A stretch of 64,000 nt of DNA. It comes from Bromus sterilis (Eukaryota; Streptophyta; Magnoliopsida; Poales; Poaceae). The DNA lies in contig OX465597.1 in assembly GCA_950022295.1 (NCBI GenBank), forward strand, positions 383,129,016 to 383,193,015, read 5' to 3'. Below the pieces are notes generated by a model. That model had not been told where the DNA came from, made no database searches, and saw only the letters and a program-made list of their open reading frames with translations. Positions 1-12,307 of the stretch are shown here, in pieces; position 1 is the first letter of the stretch; the number at the start of each line of letters is the position of its first letter. The translations under genes and the position numbers were made by a program.

Positions 1-709
1 TTGCCACTGCATCGCTCTCGTCGGATGCAATGTGGATCCCCCTCTTAATTTTCTTCTCATTGAGGGCCCATATGTTCGCATTCTTCGGCCCGACAAACTC
101 TTTGTGTGTATCGATCAGACAAAACGCCACGCGACAACACATACGCACATGCGTCGATCTCCACACTTGGAAAAGTGTGGAGCCAGTAGCGAAGGTTGTC
201 ACACTGGAATTCCACACCAAAGCGAATGGAGGGATAGGGGTTGCACCCCCTTGAAGGTCATCTTGCGCTTCGGTGGCATGAAATCATCTCGGGTGCAGCG
301 TCGACGCATGCGATAGAATAGATCGGTTCCGGCTGGAGGACGGTGCCACAACAGCAGAGGTGCAGATCTAGCGGCGGTGAATCGGGTGATGCACCTATGA
401 GGGTGGCATCAAAATCGGGCGATACGGTTGCACTGATGGTGATGTGGTGGATTGGGTTGGTTAGGGGTCCCATGACGGCATGGAACCAACGACAACAGGG
501 TTTGGTCGACCGAATTTGCGTTGGGTGGGTTTCATTTGTGGCGGTCACGCGGGGGTGGTAGGATAGTCGTGTGCCATGGAAAATGAAGGTTTCGTGTGAC
601 GGTTAGGCGTTTGTGCGGTTAGTTTTGGATTTGCTTGAGCGGAACAGGTGATGCAAATGCATCATTTTGGGCCCTATTTTACATCACGCCATATCCCTGA
701 GTAAAATAC

Positions 710-796
710 TTACATCTACATCATCTACTAGAGCATTGTTCTTGCCCCTGGTGATGTAAAAGTTTGTTATTTTACATCTACACCATCTATTAGAGA
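710..796. repeat. Degenerate direct repeat
   Basis: Two copies of a motif close to TTACATCTACATCATCTA followed by (C/T)TAGAG lie at 710-734 and 772-796. Sequences of this kind (ATGTAAAATA, 'gatgctct') are common in small grass transposon remnants, but I see no clear terminal inverted repeat or target duplication. Confidence 0.4.
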
Positions 797-803
797 TGCT
801 CTT

Positions 804-2062
804 AGGCCTTCTTTGGTTCATTATCCGGAAGGACCCTGACACTTTCTTTAACAAAGGTGATAGAACACCAGAACTTAGAAAATACCCCCAAGAAAGTATG
901 GAAATACATAAAAGTCCCTAGACTTTTGCAAGAAGGACCCTAGAGAGAAAATAAAAAACGTGATTGGGTCCATCGTCTTCTCATTGGATACACATTGTCG
1001 TTGCCGGGGAACTCGACACTTGGGGCGGCGAGGGCGCCACTAACCTTGGACTGCCACACTAGGAGGAATAAGATGCGGCTACCCTTCAGCCAAAAGATGC
1101 AGCGACTCGGTGAATACGGTGCCATCACCTCCGCCATGAGATTCGATGCCATGAGCTCAACCCCCAACAACACAAAGAAGATTTGTACGTGTTCTTCGAA
1201 GAAGAAGAGTCACGCGAGTGCCTCTTTCCATCGTGGGGCTGGAGTCTTTATTTTTGAAGATTAGAAACACAAGCATCACATCTAGGCTCAATCCCCTTTC
1301 TTCCACCACCATGGTGGACATCGAGAGGAGGAAAAGCAGTCAGATGCAATTCCTTGAGCTTATTGACGTGATAGCCAAAGTAAAGCTCCTTCGCAGCTGC
1401 AGGTACCACGCCACCACCACACCAAAGGATAAGAACTTCGGCAACCGCCAGACGCGGCCTGAGCGCGCCAGCAACGAGATCACCTACCTAACGACATAAA
1501 TCCAAAACGAAAGATGAGCACGCACCAGTCCCATCACTTCCCCGATCGACATTGACGGAGGCGAAGGCCTGGCAGAGGGCTGACTGCGAGATCTAAAGGG
1601 GGCGACTCTCAAGGCTGAGGATGGGAGAACGAAAGTTGACGGGAGGGGAGCTGGTGCTGGTGTTGGATTGATCAACTTAATGAAGCCATGGGGACTCTTG
1701 CATACAAGACTAGATGACAAAGAACGAGCATGCTAATGAATAATTTGTCTTTGTTTTCTTGGACATGCATGCCCTTCCTTACTTCATAGAGTAGGAAAAT
1801 CATATGAATGGGAAAAGCTTATGAACTGAGATGCTATGTGTCTTAATTTCTGTAAGGAAAGAACTGTCATTTGAGGTATACGATATAAAAATTTCATTGA
1901 GTATAGGATGATGTTTTCCCCTTCAAAATTTGAAGGATTTGTTACTTTCCTATGTAAGAATGAGAATTCATTTTTACGAACCAAAGAGCTATAAAAAAGT
2001 AATACTATAAAATTCAAATCCTTTATAATTCATATGAAATTACAGTAAACCAGTTGAGGCCT
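804..2062. mobile_element. Possible non-autonomous DNA transposon remnant(s)
   Basis: The left edge reads GGCCTTCTTTGGTTCATT at 804-821. On the opposite strand, near 1973-1990, the sequence reads CTCTTTGGTTCG, giving an imperfect inverted pair around TCTTTGGTTC. The AT-rich part (about 1780-2060), read on the minus strand, has the 'AAGGATTTGAAT', 'CATAGG' and 'CTTTGGTTC' phrases typical of grass MITEs. A GC-rich, gene-like segment (960-1640) lies between. It may be one element with captured sequence or two separate remnants. No transposase is visible and no clean target duplication was found. Confidence 0.25.
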
Positions 2063-2442
2063 TGGTATACGCCATTTTTTAATTTATGTGTTTTTGAACA
2101 ACGTAAAGGCAATTAAAGATAAAAATTGGGATAAAACTAAACTAAAAATTAAAGAAATAACTCTAGCTGCTTGAATAGTGACAGCTAAGCCCCCTGACAA
2201 CGACACACAAAAAGTTGATGCCTGATTTATCCGTTTTTTCGTGTAGGAAAGTTCTCCACTCCCCCCCCCCAGGGAGTGACCATAAGTATTGAACCCACAA
2301 AAGCTTGTGTTCTGTTGTCAAAAGATTTTTGTAAGAAAAGGATGTTATCTTTAGTTTAAATTTCATGAACCTTAAACACATACCGTAAGGACCGTGAGGC
2401 CTTAATGCAAAGAGATTGCTGAATAAAAAAGACCGAAGAGAA

Positions 2443-3015
2443 TGTTGGATATATGCCCTAGAGGCAATAATAAAGTGTGTTATTATTTATATTCAAGTTC
2501 ATAATTAATGATTATATTTCTGTGCTATAATTGCAATGACCCTGACTGTGAGATTCAGAAGAAAACTCATATGCATGTGTGGAAATGTAAACAACAAGAG
2601 TTCCAGGTTTAGCCTCTAAGACCAACTCATGTGCTAACTGATGATTACGTTTCTTAATCATGGACATTGTTCTTGCAACATGGATGTTGGTAGCAATGAG
2701 AGCATGTTGTTAGCAGAACAATTATGTTGAACCGACCCCAGTATAATAAATGATATACTTAGATATCACATCGTAACTACGTTATAAGTCTATCATGATT
2801 TGTTATCATATGCGTAATTCCTTAGACCATGAGAATATCGGGTTGCTTCACACAGGAAGATATGCTTTGGTTCTTAGATGAATCTTCCCGTAACTGAGAA
2901 GTAGTAAAATAAGTTCTGGGTGTGTTGGATAGTGTGTCTAGTAACAACGATAGTCCAAGAATGGGATTTGCTCCTTCATGATGAGGATAACCGATGGCTT
3001 GTGTTCAAAACAAGG
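2443..3015 (+). repeat. Copia 5' LTR, truncated
   Basis: It matches the pieces of the 3' LTR at 15662-15926, 53761-53900 and 62131-62486 in order. Relative to the 3' LTR it lacks about 123 bases at 2980-2985 (equivalent to about 62269-62391); both edges of the gap carry ATGA, so this looks like a short-homology deletion. The LTR stops at about 3015, where W1 begins, and its true 3' end is not visible. It would have held the element's promoter. Confidence 0.8.
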
Positions 3016-4666
3016 AATACGGTGAGGATAGTTCTCTCACTCCTCGTTGGCTACCCCAAGTGGAAGGTGAGATGTAGCGTAGCAGCAAATTTCCCTCGGT
3101 GAAGATACCAAGGTTTGTCTCCGGTAGGACTCGCAGAAATACAAGAAGGTGCCAACAGCGCCAGAAGTTAGCTTCTGACTAGGGAGTTGACAGTACCTGC
3201 ACACAGAAACAAATAACTTTGGTCCCAACGAGTACAGAGGAGTTGTCAATTCCTCTGGCCTTGCTGTTTACAAAGGATCAACGCAAGAGATAATAATAGT
3301 AGCAACTGAAAGTAAAGACTGAAAGTAAACTAAGGGTGTAAACAATAACGTGAAGATGGACCGGGGTCCCGTGATTTTCACTAGTGACGTCTCTCTCCTA
3401 AAAGACGATAAAAGTGCTAGCGAGGTAAACAAATCACAGCTGGGCAATTGACAGAATTATGAAGGCAACGCAATGCTAACTATGCTGCAAAGAAAGGAAG
3501 GGCTCAAAAGCAATGGGCAGCACGCCAAAGTAAGTAGACTGAAATCCAACTGCATCTGCTACGAATCATCCACCTTGAGATATCTATCCAGAACATCTCA
3601 CTGGTATTAAGTTGCGAATCCCACCCAAAGTGTAAACTCAAAGCAATAGACAACTGCATTAAAAGAACTTTGCGTAAAGTAAACAATCCTTGCACCCGTG
3701 AGTACAAGCACTGTTGTTTTATCCCTGGTGACAACAGCACATCCCCTAGTCTCATGTTTCTGTCACTCAAGCTAGACATCAAGGGGTTGAACCCACAATC
3801 AAGCATAACGCTCCCTCTTGGAGTTGCAACAAACTACTTGGCCAAAGCAAAATACTAGAACGGAGAACATGCAAGAATTATTCAAGAACAAAATATAAAA
3901 GAGAAGAAGCAAATATATTACTCATCACAATCTGAACATAGTCTCATAATCCAGTAGATCCCAGCAAACTCAGCATAGCAACAACAGAAATTTCAAAAGT
4001 GCCTCGATCATGTGAGGCGGCTCACGAGGTCTCGAAAGTGGAAGCACAAAGAGGGGAGAAGTACATCATATAGCTACTGGTCACGGACCCATGGTCCAAG
4101 GGGGACTACTCAAGGTACATCCGGGAGGCGTCCATGGCTATGGATGGTCTCCCGGAGGGGGTTCCTCCTCCCGAAAGGGTGCCGGGGCAGCTTCTCCAGG
4201 CAGCCTCGATCTTGAAACGGTGGCGGCGGCGGTACAGAGGCGAGTTCGCGGAAAAGAGATCGATATTAGGGGTTTCCACCCCGAGGGCTAAATATAGGCG
4301 GAGGGGGGTGTCGAGAGGACCCATAGGGCAGCCAGGAGGCCCCCTGGAGTGACCTAGGGTGGGGCCGCGTCAGGGACCCTTCTGGAGTCCCTGTGGTGGC
4401 CCCCCTCCGCTGCCTTGGTGATTCCGGAAGCTTTCGGGTCGCTGGTTTTTTATCTGATTTTTGCGGATTTTTTGGAGCACTTTTAATGGCCGGAAAACCT
4501 GAAATACAAAAACAGCAGAAAACAACAATTGGCAGTTGGGTGCACTGGGTTAATAGATTAGTCCAAATATGCTCAAAAGTGTATGAAAGTTTAAGCAAAT
4601 CATGGCAAAGTCACACAAAACATGCATGGAGCAAGCAGAAATTATAGATACGTTTGGGACGTATCA
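3016..4666 (-). repeat. W1 3' LTR (family B)
   Basis: About 1.65 kb. Nearly the same sequence as 9778-11422, in direct orientation. Its inner end is CGTTTGGGACGTATCA, followed by ACATCCCCAAGCTTAATTCC, which on the element's sense strand is the polypurine region. A TATA-like stretch (CTATATTTAGC on the minus strand) lies at 4287-4298. The GC hairpin that is perfect in W2 is degraded here (near 4350). Confidence 0.88.
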
Positions 4667-4686
4667 ACATCCCCAAGCTTAATTCC
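4667..4686 (-). promoter_or_regulatory. W1 polypurine tract region
   Basis: On the minus strand GGAATTAAGCTTGGGGATGT abuts the first base (TG) of the 3' LTR. This is where plus-strand DNA synthesis is primed in LTR elements. The same motif sits at the matching place in X1, Y1 and W2. Confidence 0.6.
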
Positions 4687-6831
4687 TGCTCGTCCTCGAG
4701 TAGGTAAATGATAACAAGCATAATTTCTGTGGTGACATGCCACACAACCATATAAGGACTTTTAAGTAAAGAAATCAAAGCATGCAATTCAATTCAAGTC
4801 TTAACAAGCAAGAGTCTATATTAGCATTGACACAAGCAACAAAAGAACAAAAGGTGCAAGAGCTCTCGCTGTCTGTGACTCGAATGTCTCCAGATGGTGT
4901 TTGCGTGCAAGCAGTGGACTGGGAAAAAGAGAGAAAAAAGGTTGTTGAGAACAACTATCTACTAAAGTTTCACACTTGGTCTCCTTTGGATTCTTATCTT
5001 GACTCGTCCCTAGACCACTAGCTAGGTACAAGTCAAACTGATCCACTCCCTTTCGATATTTTGAGCACTTATGCAATGGATGAACGTGAGCAAGAAAGTT
5101 GACACCTAAAAGGCGAAACAAAAAGAAGGTGGAGGAGGAAGACAAAAAAGGTGTGAAAGGCTCACATCAATGAGGACAATCATAGGTGAGAGAAGGCCAT
5201 ATGATAGATATGATGTGAGGAGTAGGGATTGCCATGCAACGGATGCACATGTGAGCTAAAAGCTCTCCAAGGGAACTAGTGGGGGTGCATCTAACTTGCT
5301 TGCTCAAGAAGACCTAGAGCTCGTTTGAGGAGGCTCATCATTGGAATATACAAGCCAAGTTCTATAGTGTGAAGGTCCCTACATAGCTATATGCATGATG
5401 ATGATCTCTATGGAGTACAAGTGATAGAGGATGAAGTACTAGCGTGGATCTCTCAAAAGGAATAGTAGTGTGCCCCCTTCTCTCTTTTTATTTTTATTTT
5501 TCTCTTTTTCTATTTTTTTCTATTTTTTTGGTGGCCTCAATGGCTCTTTCTATTTAACTCTCATTTGTCCTCTCTGGGATCTTTTGATTTTGTCCTCTTT
5601 GGGATCTTTTCCTCACTTTAGGGGCAACACTCTATATTTTACAAGAATATAGGAGATCTTTCACACTTTACAAAGGTACTCACATAAAGAAGATATAACT
5701 ATCATGATGCAAATGTATGCCTCTGCCAAGATAGCAGGATATGCAATGATACTAGCGCGTCATGTAGAAATGATTAGGGCAAGGCCCAACTAGCATGCGG
5801 CTCATCGATCAAGCAAGTAGCATGTATGACATGAAGATCAAGTTATGAGAAGGTGGAAGTTGCATGGCAATGTATCTCGGAAAGGCTATGGAAATGCCTT
5901 GTAGGTAGGTATGGTGGCTGTTTTGAGGAAAGATATAAGGAGGCTTATGATGACAGAGCGTATCGTGCCAAGGGTTTGGATGCACCGGCGAAGTATGCGC
6001 CAACTCTCAAGGTGAGAAAGGGCAATGCACGGTACCGAGGAGGCTAGAAAAAAGTATAGGTGGGTGGAAGTGTCAACTTTCGAATACTCACATTAGTCTG
6101 AAGAACTCATGCACTTATTATCGGTAACTCTCAATCTAATCAGGAGGTTCACAAAGAGACAAGTACCCCGAGGAGGAGTGTATGGGGGTTTGGTTATCCT
6201 TGCGCATCCTCGACTCATGGTACGTGAGTGTACTCTAATATTCGAACCCTCCAGAGGTTAGTGATCCATCTAGTAGCTAGAGTTATCATCATGGGTTTTT
6301 TTGGTTTTCGAAAAACACACGATTGCCCAAAATACGACATCTATCACTAATAGGCTCGAGCTCTTGACACCAAAAGTTCAAACATTACTCTAGTCAATAC
6401 CTCAAAACTATTGCAAGTTACTACTACAAAGAGAATAGCAACTTCAACTACCTACTTCTAGTCAAGACACAAAAGTCAGTGCAACAGGCAAACTCTCTAA
6501 CAAGATAAAACATGTAACCTAAAACAAAAGAAAATCTCTAGAAAAACTAAAGCACTACAACTAAACAGAGCAGCAGCTAAGAAAAGAAAAAGAACAACTC
6601 ACAGCTAAAAGAATAAGCATGCAAATCCTATGAGGAGTTCTAGTTCAAGCGGAGCTTGTATCTCTCCCACACAAAAGAGTAAGCTGGGGTCTAACTTGTT
6701 ACTACATCAAACAAAGCAAAAACAAACCTAGAAAAATGTAAAGAGCGAGACGCTCCAAGCATAGAACACAACGCATGAAGTGATAAAAATATAGTTTAAC
6801 GAGTGACGAACTGATAATTGTTGATGAAGAA

Positions 6832-6911
6832 GGGGATGCACGGGGGCATCCCCAAGCTTAGACGCTTGAGTCTCCTTGAATATCTATTGGGGGGTGCACA
6901 TGGGCATCCCC
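6832..6911 (-). repeat. W1 paired PPT-like hairpins
   Basis: Two inverted repeats built on GGGGATGC...GCATCCCC lie at 6832-6853 and 6890-6911. On the sense strand each starts with the phrase AAGCTTGGGGATGC, the same as the polypurine region next to the 3' LTR except for the last base. The second is imperfect on one arm (GGGGTGCAC). Confidence 0.7.
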
Positions 6912-7561
6912 AAGCTTGAGCGTTTGACACTCCAAGATCTTCTTTCATTGTCTTCCATCGCGCAGTTGAAAACTCCCTTCATACATAACTCATTGCAGAC
7001 TGATTAGAGAGGTTAGTGCCCTAATAAAATTATTTTTACTCTACTGGAAATAAAGATAACCTTGAATAGATACTGTTTCTCAAGATTTCCAACAAGTTTT
7101 TTCAAATAAAAAGCAAGCTTAAGGTTTGCAAAACGAAGAAAAGGCAAAACATGATAGAATCTTTGAAAAACAGACCAGCAGGTAAAAACGAATTTTTTAG
7201 GGGTACTTCTGCAACTCAAATAAAAAAACTCAGAACATATGCAAGTTTCGTAATTGTATAGAGCACGCTGTGTAAAAAATTCAGCTTAAAAATATGAACT
7301 GGGATTTTTCTATGATTTTTCTACTCACGAGGACAGAATCTGTTTTCTGGAGAGCATGTCACAACTTTTACTTCCCATGTCGTATGAGGCTAAACTTGGC
7401 ACAAAGCTTGAAAAATAAAGATACAATGATGTTGCTACAGTAGTAACAATCACCAAGACCACTAAGAACATAAGAAAAGCAAAAAGAAAAACCTAAATTC
7501 ATTGCGCGCTGCCTCCCGAAAGCACTTCTCTAGAGCCATTAGCTAGGCTTAAAGGAGAAGA

Positions 7562-9623
7562 TCAAGTTTTTTCAAGAAAATAACTAGCCCGTGTGACGGA
7601 CTCAAAAGGCAACTTAATCTTTTTCCTAGGGAAATGTTCCATCCCTTTCTTGAGAGGGAATTGGAATTTGATATTCCCCTCTTTCATGTCAATAACAGCA
7701 CCAACTGTGCGAAGAAAAGGACGTCCCAAAATAATTGGACAAGAGGGCTCAGACTCAATGTCCATAATAGTGAAATCAACGGGAACATAATTTTCATTGA
7801 CAATGATAAGAACATCGTCGATCTTCCCCAAAGGCTTCTTTACGGAAGAATCAACAAGACGAACACCAAAAGAACAGGGATCAAAAGGTTTCAATTCAAG
7901 CATATCATACATTCTTTTGGGAATAACAGAGGTACTAGCTCCAACATCACATAAAGCATAGCAAGAAAAGTTATTCAACTTGATTTTAATCATAGGATCC
8001 CAACCATCTTCTAGCTTCCTAGGTATGGAGGCTTCTAGTCTAAGCTTCTCCTCCCTAACTTTGATTAGAGCATTGGTGATATGCTTTGTGAAGGCAAGAT
8101 TAAGTGTGCTAGTGTGGGGGTCTCTAGACATCTTGTGTAGGGAACCAATAACTTCAGGTAAAGTGCAGTTGTCAAAGTCTAGGTCACTACTATCTATCAA
8201 GGAGGTAGTGATATCATTTAGGCTCACTTGTTTGAAAGCCTCTATGTTCATAGAGGTTTCTTCATCTATGGTTGAGGTGGTAGCATCACCATTGATAGGT
8301 CCAGTGGGACTAGGGGTGTGATGGGTGCTAATTGTTTGGACATCCTCAAATACTTGGATAGTGGCTACTGTGTGGTAGGTAGGAAGGCTCTTAATTCTTT
8401 CTTCTTCCTTGGGAATGACTTCTGGTTTGGCTGCCATCTGGTTTATCAAGGTAGATTGGGTGTGAGACATGTTTGAAACATAGGTCTCAATGGCAGTGAG
8501 TCTAGTTTGGAGGCTGGAAATGTCACTATTCAGGCTCTCAAGTTGTTTGCTAATGTTTTGCAGGATAGAGGAGTGCTCGTCTAACTGTCTAGAAAATGCC
8601 TTGTTTTGTTCAAACTGTGTGTGCATATAGCTTTTGGTGCCTTTTTCTTTTTCTATAAGTTTCTCATAGCTGGGTAGGTCTCTTTCCCTATAATTCTGGC
8701 TGTAGGAGTTGCTATTACCGTTCCCATAGTTGTTGGATGGGAAAGGCCTAGGATTGTTGCTACCAAAATTACTCCTATAAGCATTATTGTTGAAGTTGTT
8801 TCTAGAGACAAAGTTCACATCTACTTGCTCTTGAGCAACCAAAGAATCTAAAGGAACATCCTGAGGATTAATAGGAGCTTGCTTGGTAAGTAGAGACATG
8901 ATAAGGTCAACCTTTTCATTTAGAGAGGAGATCTCCTCGACATAATTTACCTTCTTACCAGTTGGATATCTTTCGGTGTGCCACTGAGAGTAGTTAAGCA
9001 TCATCTCATCAAGTAGCTTTGTGGCAGCACCAAGTGTGGTTGACATAAAAGTTCCTCCCGCGGCCGAATCTAACAGGTTCCGCGAGGTAAAGTTCAAGCA
9101 TGCATAAAAAGTCTGGATAACCATCCAGGTAGTCAGTCCATGTGTGGGGCAGTTCTTGACAAGCGTCTTCATACGTTCCCATGCCTGGGAAACGTGTTCA
9201 TTATCCAATTGCCTGAAATTCATAATGTTACTCCTTAATTGAATAATTTTAGCAGGGGGGTAATACTTCCCTATAAAAGCATCTTTGCATTTACTCCAAG
9301 AATCAATACTGTTCTTGGGTAAGGATTGCAGCCACTCCTAGGATCTTCCTCTCAAAGAGAAAGGAAAAAATCTTCAGCTTGACGATGTCTCCATCCACTT
9401 CCTTGTAATTTTGCATATCACAAAGCTCGATAAAAATGTTTAAGTGCAAGGCAGCGTCCTCTCCAGCACCTGAGAATTGATCTTTCATAACAAGATTAAG
9501 CAGAGCAGGTTTAATTTCGTAAGAAGGTGCTGAAGTGGCAGGTGGAGAAATAGGAGTGCAAATAAAGTCACTGTTGTTGTGACTAGTGAAGTCACACAAG
9601 TTGGTGTTTTCATTGGAAACCAT
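7562..9623 (-). pseudogene. W1 gag-protease, frameshifted
   Basis: A gag-like N-terminus starts at 9623 (MVSNENTNLCDF...) and goes out of frame near 9300-9330. The frame reopens before 9223 and runs 553 codons (from MNFRQLDNEH) to the stop at 7562. The second part has a gag region, an Asn-rich linker (about residues 145-175), a helical stretch with heptad-like leucines (about 205-255) and a retropepsin-like domain at the end: CDVGAST at residues 425-431 with the catalytic Asp at 426, and ILGRPFL about 70 residues later. No CCHC zinc knuckle is visible and there is no RT or integrase. The product would be a capsid-type protein and its protease, acting in cytoplasmic particles. The start is chosen because the X1 copy has a similar start in the same place. 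The frame break makes it a pseudogene unless both halves are expressed. Confidence 0.85.
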
Positions 9624-9749
9624 AGTAGCAGCAGGTATTTTTGGTATTTTTTATAAGGGACACAAAAGTAAAATCTGAAAGGTAAACTAACAAGATTAAA
9701 AAGCAAAGATAAAAGATAGTGTGCAACTCCCCTATCTTGTAGACTGGAG

Positions 9750-9767
9750 TCCCCGTCAACGGCGCCA
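9750..9767 (-). promoter_or_regulatory. W1 primer binding site, tRNA-Asp type
   Basis: The minus strand reads TGGCGCCGTTGACGGGGA ten bases after the LTR end. It matches the 3' end of plant tRNA-Asp (TCCCCGGCAACGGCGCCA) with one mismatch. Priming by tRNA-Asp is a known trait of the Athila lineage. Confidence 0.85.
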
Positions 9768-9777
9768 GAAATTGGCT

Positions 9778-11422
9778 TGATACGGTGAGGATAGTTCTCT
9801 CACTCCTCGTTGGCTACCCCAAGTGGAAGGTGAGATGTAGCGTAGCAGCAAATTTCCCTCGGTGAAGATACCAAGGTTTGTCTCCAGTAGGACTCGCAGA
9901 AATACAAGAAGGTGCCAACAGCGCCAGAAGTTAGCTTCTGACTAGGGAGTTGACAGGACCTGCACACAGAAACAAATAACTTTGGTCCCAACGAGTACAG
10001 AGGAGTTGTCAATTCCTCCGGCCTTGCTGTTTACAAAGGATCAACGCAATAGATAATAATAGTGGCAACTGAAAGTAAAGACTGAAAGTAAACTAAGGGT
10101 GTAAAAAATAATGTCAAGATGGACCGGGGTCCCGTGATTTTCACTAGTGATGTCTCTCTCCCAAAAGACGATAAAAGTGCTAGCGAGGTAAACAAATCAC
10201 AGTTGGGAAATTGACAGAATTATGAAGGCACCGCAATGCTAACTATGCTGCAAAGAAAGGAAGGGCTCAAAAGAAATGGGCAGTACGCCAAGGTAAGTAG
10301 ACCGAAATACAACTGCATCTACTACGAATCACCCACCTTGAGATATCTATCCAGAACATCTCGCTGGTATTAAGTTGCGAATCCCACCCAAAGTGTAAAC
10401 TCAAAGCAATAGACAACTGCATTAAAAGAACTTTGCGTAAAGTAAACAATCCTTGCACCCGCAAGTACAAGCACCGTTGTTTTATCCCTGGTGGCAACAT
10501 CACATCCCCTAGTCTCATGTTTTTGTCACTCAAGCTAGACATCAAGGGGCTGAACCCACAATCAAGCATAACGCTCCCTCTTGGAGTTGCAACAAACTAC
10601 TTGGCCAAAGCAAAATACTGCAACGGAGAACATGCAAGAATTTACTCAAGAACAAAATATAAAAGAGAAGAACCAAATATATTACTCATCACAATCTGAA
10701 CATAGTCTCATAATCCATCAGATCCCAGCAAACTCAGCATAGCAACAGCAGAAATTACAAAAGTGCGTGATCATGTGAGGCAGCTCACAAGGTCTCGAAA
10801 GTGGAAGCACAAAGAGGGGATAAGTACATCACATAGCTACTGGTCACGGACCCATGGTCCAAGGGGGACTACTCATGGTACATCCGAGAGGCGTCCATGG
10901 CTATGGATGGTCTCCCGGAGGGGTTTCCTCCTACCGGCAGGGTGCCGGGGCAGCTTCTCCAGGCAGCCCCGATCTTGAAACGGCGGCGGTACAGAGGCGA
11001 GTTCGCGGAAAAGAAATCGATATTAGGGGTTTCCATCCCGAGGGCTAAATATAGGCGGAGGGGGTGTCGAGAAGACCCACAGGCCAGCCAGGAGGCCCCC
11101 TGGCGCGGCCTAGGGTGGGGCCGCGTCAGGGACCCTTCTGGAGTCCCTGTGGTGGGACCCCTCCGCTGCCTTGGTGATTCCGGAAGCTTCCGGGTCGCTG
11201 ATTGTTTATCTAATTTTTCCGGATTTTTTGGAGCACTTTTAATGGCCGGAAAACCTGAAATACAAAAACAACAGAAAACAGCAACTGGCGGCTGGGTGCA
11301 CTGGGTTAATAGATTAGTACAAATATGCTCAAAAGTGTATGAAAGTTCAAGAAAATCATGGCAAAGTCACAGAAAACATGTATGGAGCAAGCAGAAATTA
11401 TAGATACGTTTGGGACGTATCA
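9778..11422 (-). repeat. W1 5' LTR (family B)
   Basis: Begins TGATACGGTGAGG and ends GGGACGTATCA on the plus strand, so TG...CA termini are present. It contains the promoter candidate at 11044-11055 and a GC-rich inverted repeat near 11099-11130 with one mismatch in the arms. The internal side is followed by the primer site. Confidence 0.88.
11044..11055 (-). promoter_or_regulatory. W1 5' LTR TATA-like box
   Basis: CTATATTTAGC on the minus strand, immediately downstream of a C-rich segment, sits at the same place in each family-B LTR. It is a reasonable TATA box for element transcription; the start site is not known. Confidence 0.45.
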
Positions 11423-12020
11423 GGCTCGCAACTTAATACCAGCGAGATGTTCTGAATTGATATCTCAAGGTGGATGATTAGTAGTAGATGCAGATGGATT
11501 TCGGTCTACTTATTTTGGCGTACTGCCCATGCTTTTAAGCCTCTTCTTTTCTTTGTAGCATAGTTAGCATTTCGGTGCGTTTATAATCCTGTCAATTTCC
11601 CGTCTGTAATTTGTTTACCTCGCATAGCAGTCTTATCGTCTTTTGGGAGAGAGACATCACTAGTGAACATCACGGGACCCCGGTCCATATTCTGATCATT
11701 GTTTACACACTCATTTACTTTTCCGTATTTACTTTCAGTTGCTATTATCATTATCATTATCCCTTGTGTTTTGATCCTTTGTAAACAACAAGACTGGAGA
11801 GATTGAAAACCTCTCTGAACTTCGTTGGGAGCAAAATTAATTGTGTTGTGTGCAGGTCCACGTCAGTTGCGCCGCTGACACCTACTTATCATCTGCCGGG
11901 GTCCTACGGGAGACAATCTCTATCCTCTACATAGGGGAAATTTGATGCTATCCTACATCTCACCTTCCACTTGGGGTAACCAACGAAGGGCGAGAAGACA
12001 TTACCACTTCCACGCCATCA
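11423..12020 (+). repeat. Family-A LTR remnant (3' part)
   Basis: It matches the end of the X1 5' LTR (16956-17568) in the plus orientation and ends CACGCCATCA. The first kilobase of the LTR is missing; W1 adjoins it directly. An A-family LTR had apparently inserted in the Copia 5' LTR or leader, W1 then landed in it, and the left part was later lost. No internal region of this A element remains, so it may have been a solo LTR. Confidence 0.75.
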
Positions 12021-12307
12021 GTTGTCTTGACGGTTTGGATAAAAATTTGCTACCGGAACACATCCATCAAAATATGAACAAGAATCACCTTGCGTGATTG
12101 GCACGTTGGCCTACCAATTCAGTTTAAGTCATCAGTGATGTCACATCAATGGCGGAGGACTGAATTCGGATCTTGAATCACTTAGCATTAACTACGAGAA
12201 ATGGTGATTTGAGTGGGAGCACTTATTAAAATTAATAGTATGATAATTAGTGCAACTTAATTATGAACAATGTCTAAGTGAAACTTGTGTTTATGTTGTA
12301 GATTGAA
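12021..12307 (+). other. Copia leader or LTR-end remnant
   Basis: About 290 bases between the A-LTR remnant and the gag start. It has no open frame of note. I do not find the expected TGGTATCAGAGC primer site, so the LTR end and primer site were probably removed with the rearrangement to the left. Confidence 0.5.

Larger units (their letters stand above)
1..2442. other. Flank outside the retrotransposon nest, no supported gene
   Basis: This stretch precedes the first base of the Copia LTR. Short open frames occur on both strands (for example 258-548 and 1484-1720 minus, 995-1264 plus), but none shows a recognisable domain, and composition changes abruptly (GC-rich 960-1640, AT-rich 1730-2160). 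I see possible DNA-transposon remnants (listed separately) and no complete gene. The last five bases, GAGAA at 2438-2442, should be the target-site duplication of the Copia element, but the matching copy would lie beyond the window. The stretch could include decayed host sequence; I cannot tell. Confidence 0.5.
4667..7561 (-). other. W1 3' noncoding region
   Basis: No coding region longer than about 110 codons and nothing resembling pol. It is collinear with 56194-59113 (W2), 43603-45946 plus 49994-50515 (Y1) and, reversed, 19765-26580 (X1). Recognisable blocks are the polypurine region at 4667-4686, a long pyrimidine tract at 5471-5530 (A-rich purine tract on the sense strand) followed by two copies of a TTTGGGATCTTTT-type phrase (5573-5612), and the hairpin pair at 6832-6911. 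Conservation in four elements without coding capacity suggests cis-acting functions such as packaging or priming; that is inference. Confidence 0.7.
3016..11422 (-). mobile_element. W1: non-autonomous Gypsy (Athila-like) element, LTR family B, gag-protease cargo
   Basis: Two direct LTRs (3016-4666 and 9778-11422) flank an internal region of 5.1 kb with a tRNA-Asp-type primer site, a gag-protease reading frame and a long noncoding 3' part. No reverse transcriptase, RNase H or integrase is present, so mobility would need enzymes from another element. Flanks do not match (ACAAG left, GGCTC right), and the first two bases of the left LTR read GA instead of TG. To the right lies a family-A LTR remnant, to the left Copia LTR, so the left flank has been lost or rearranged after insertion. 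Confidence 0.85.

Noticed and set aside
258..561. Possible host exon (overlapping ORFs)
   Set aside because: No splice context, domain or homologous copy is recognisable; left as unassigned flank.
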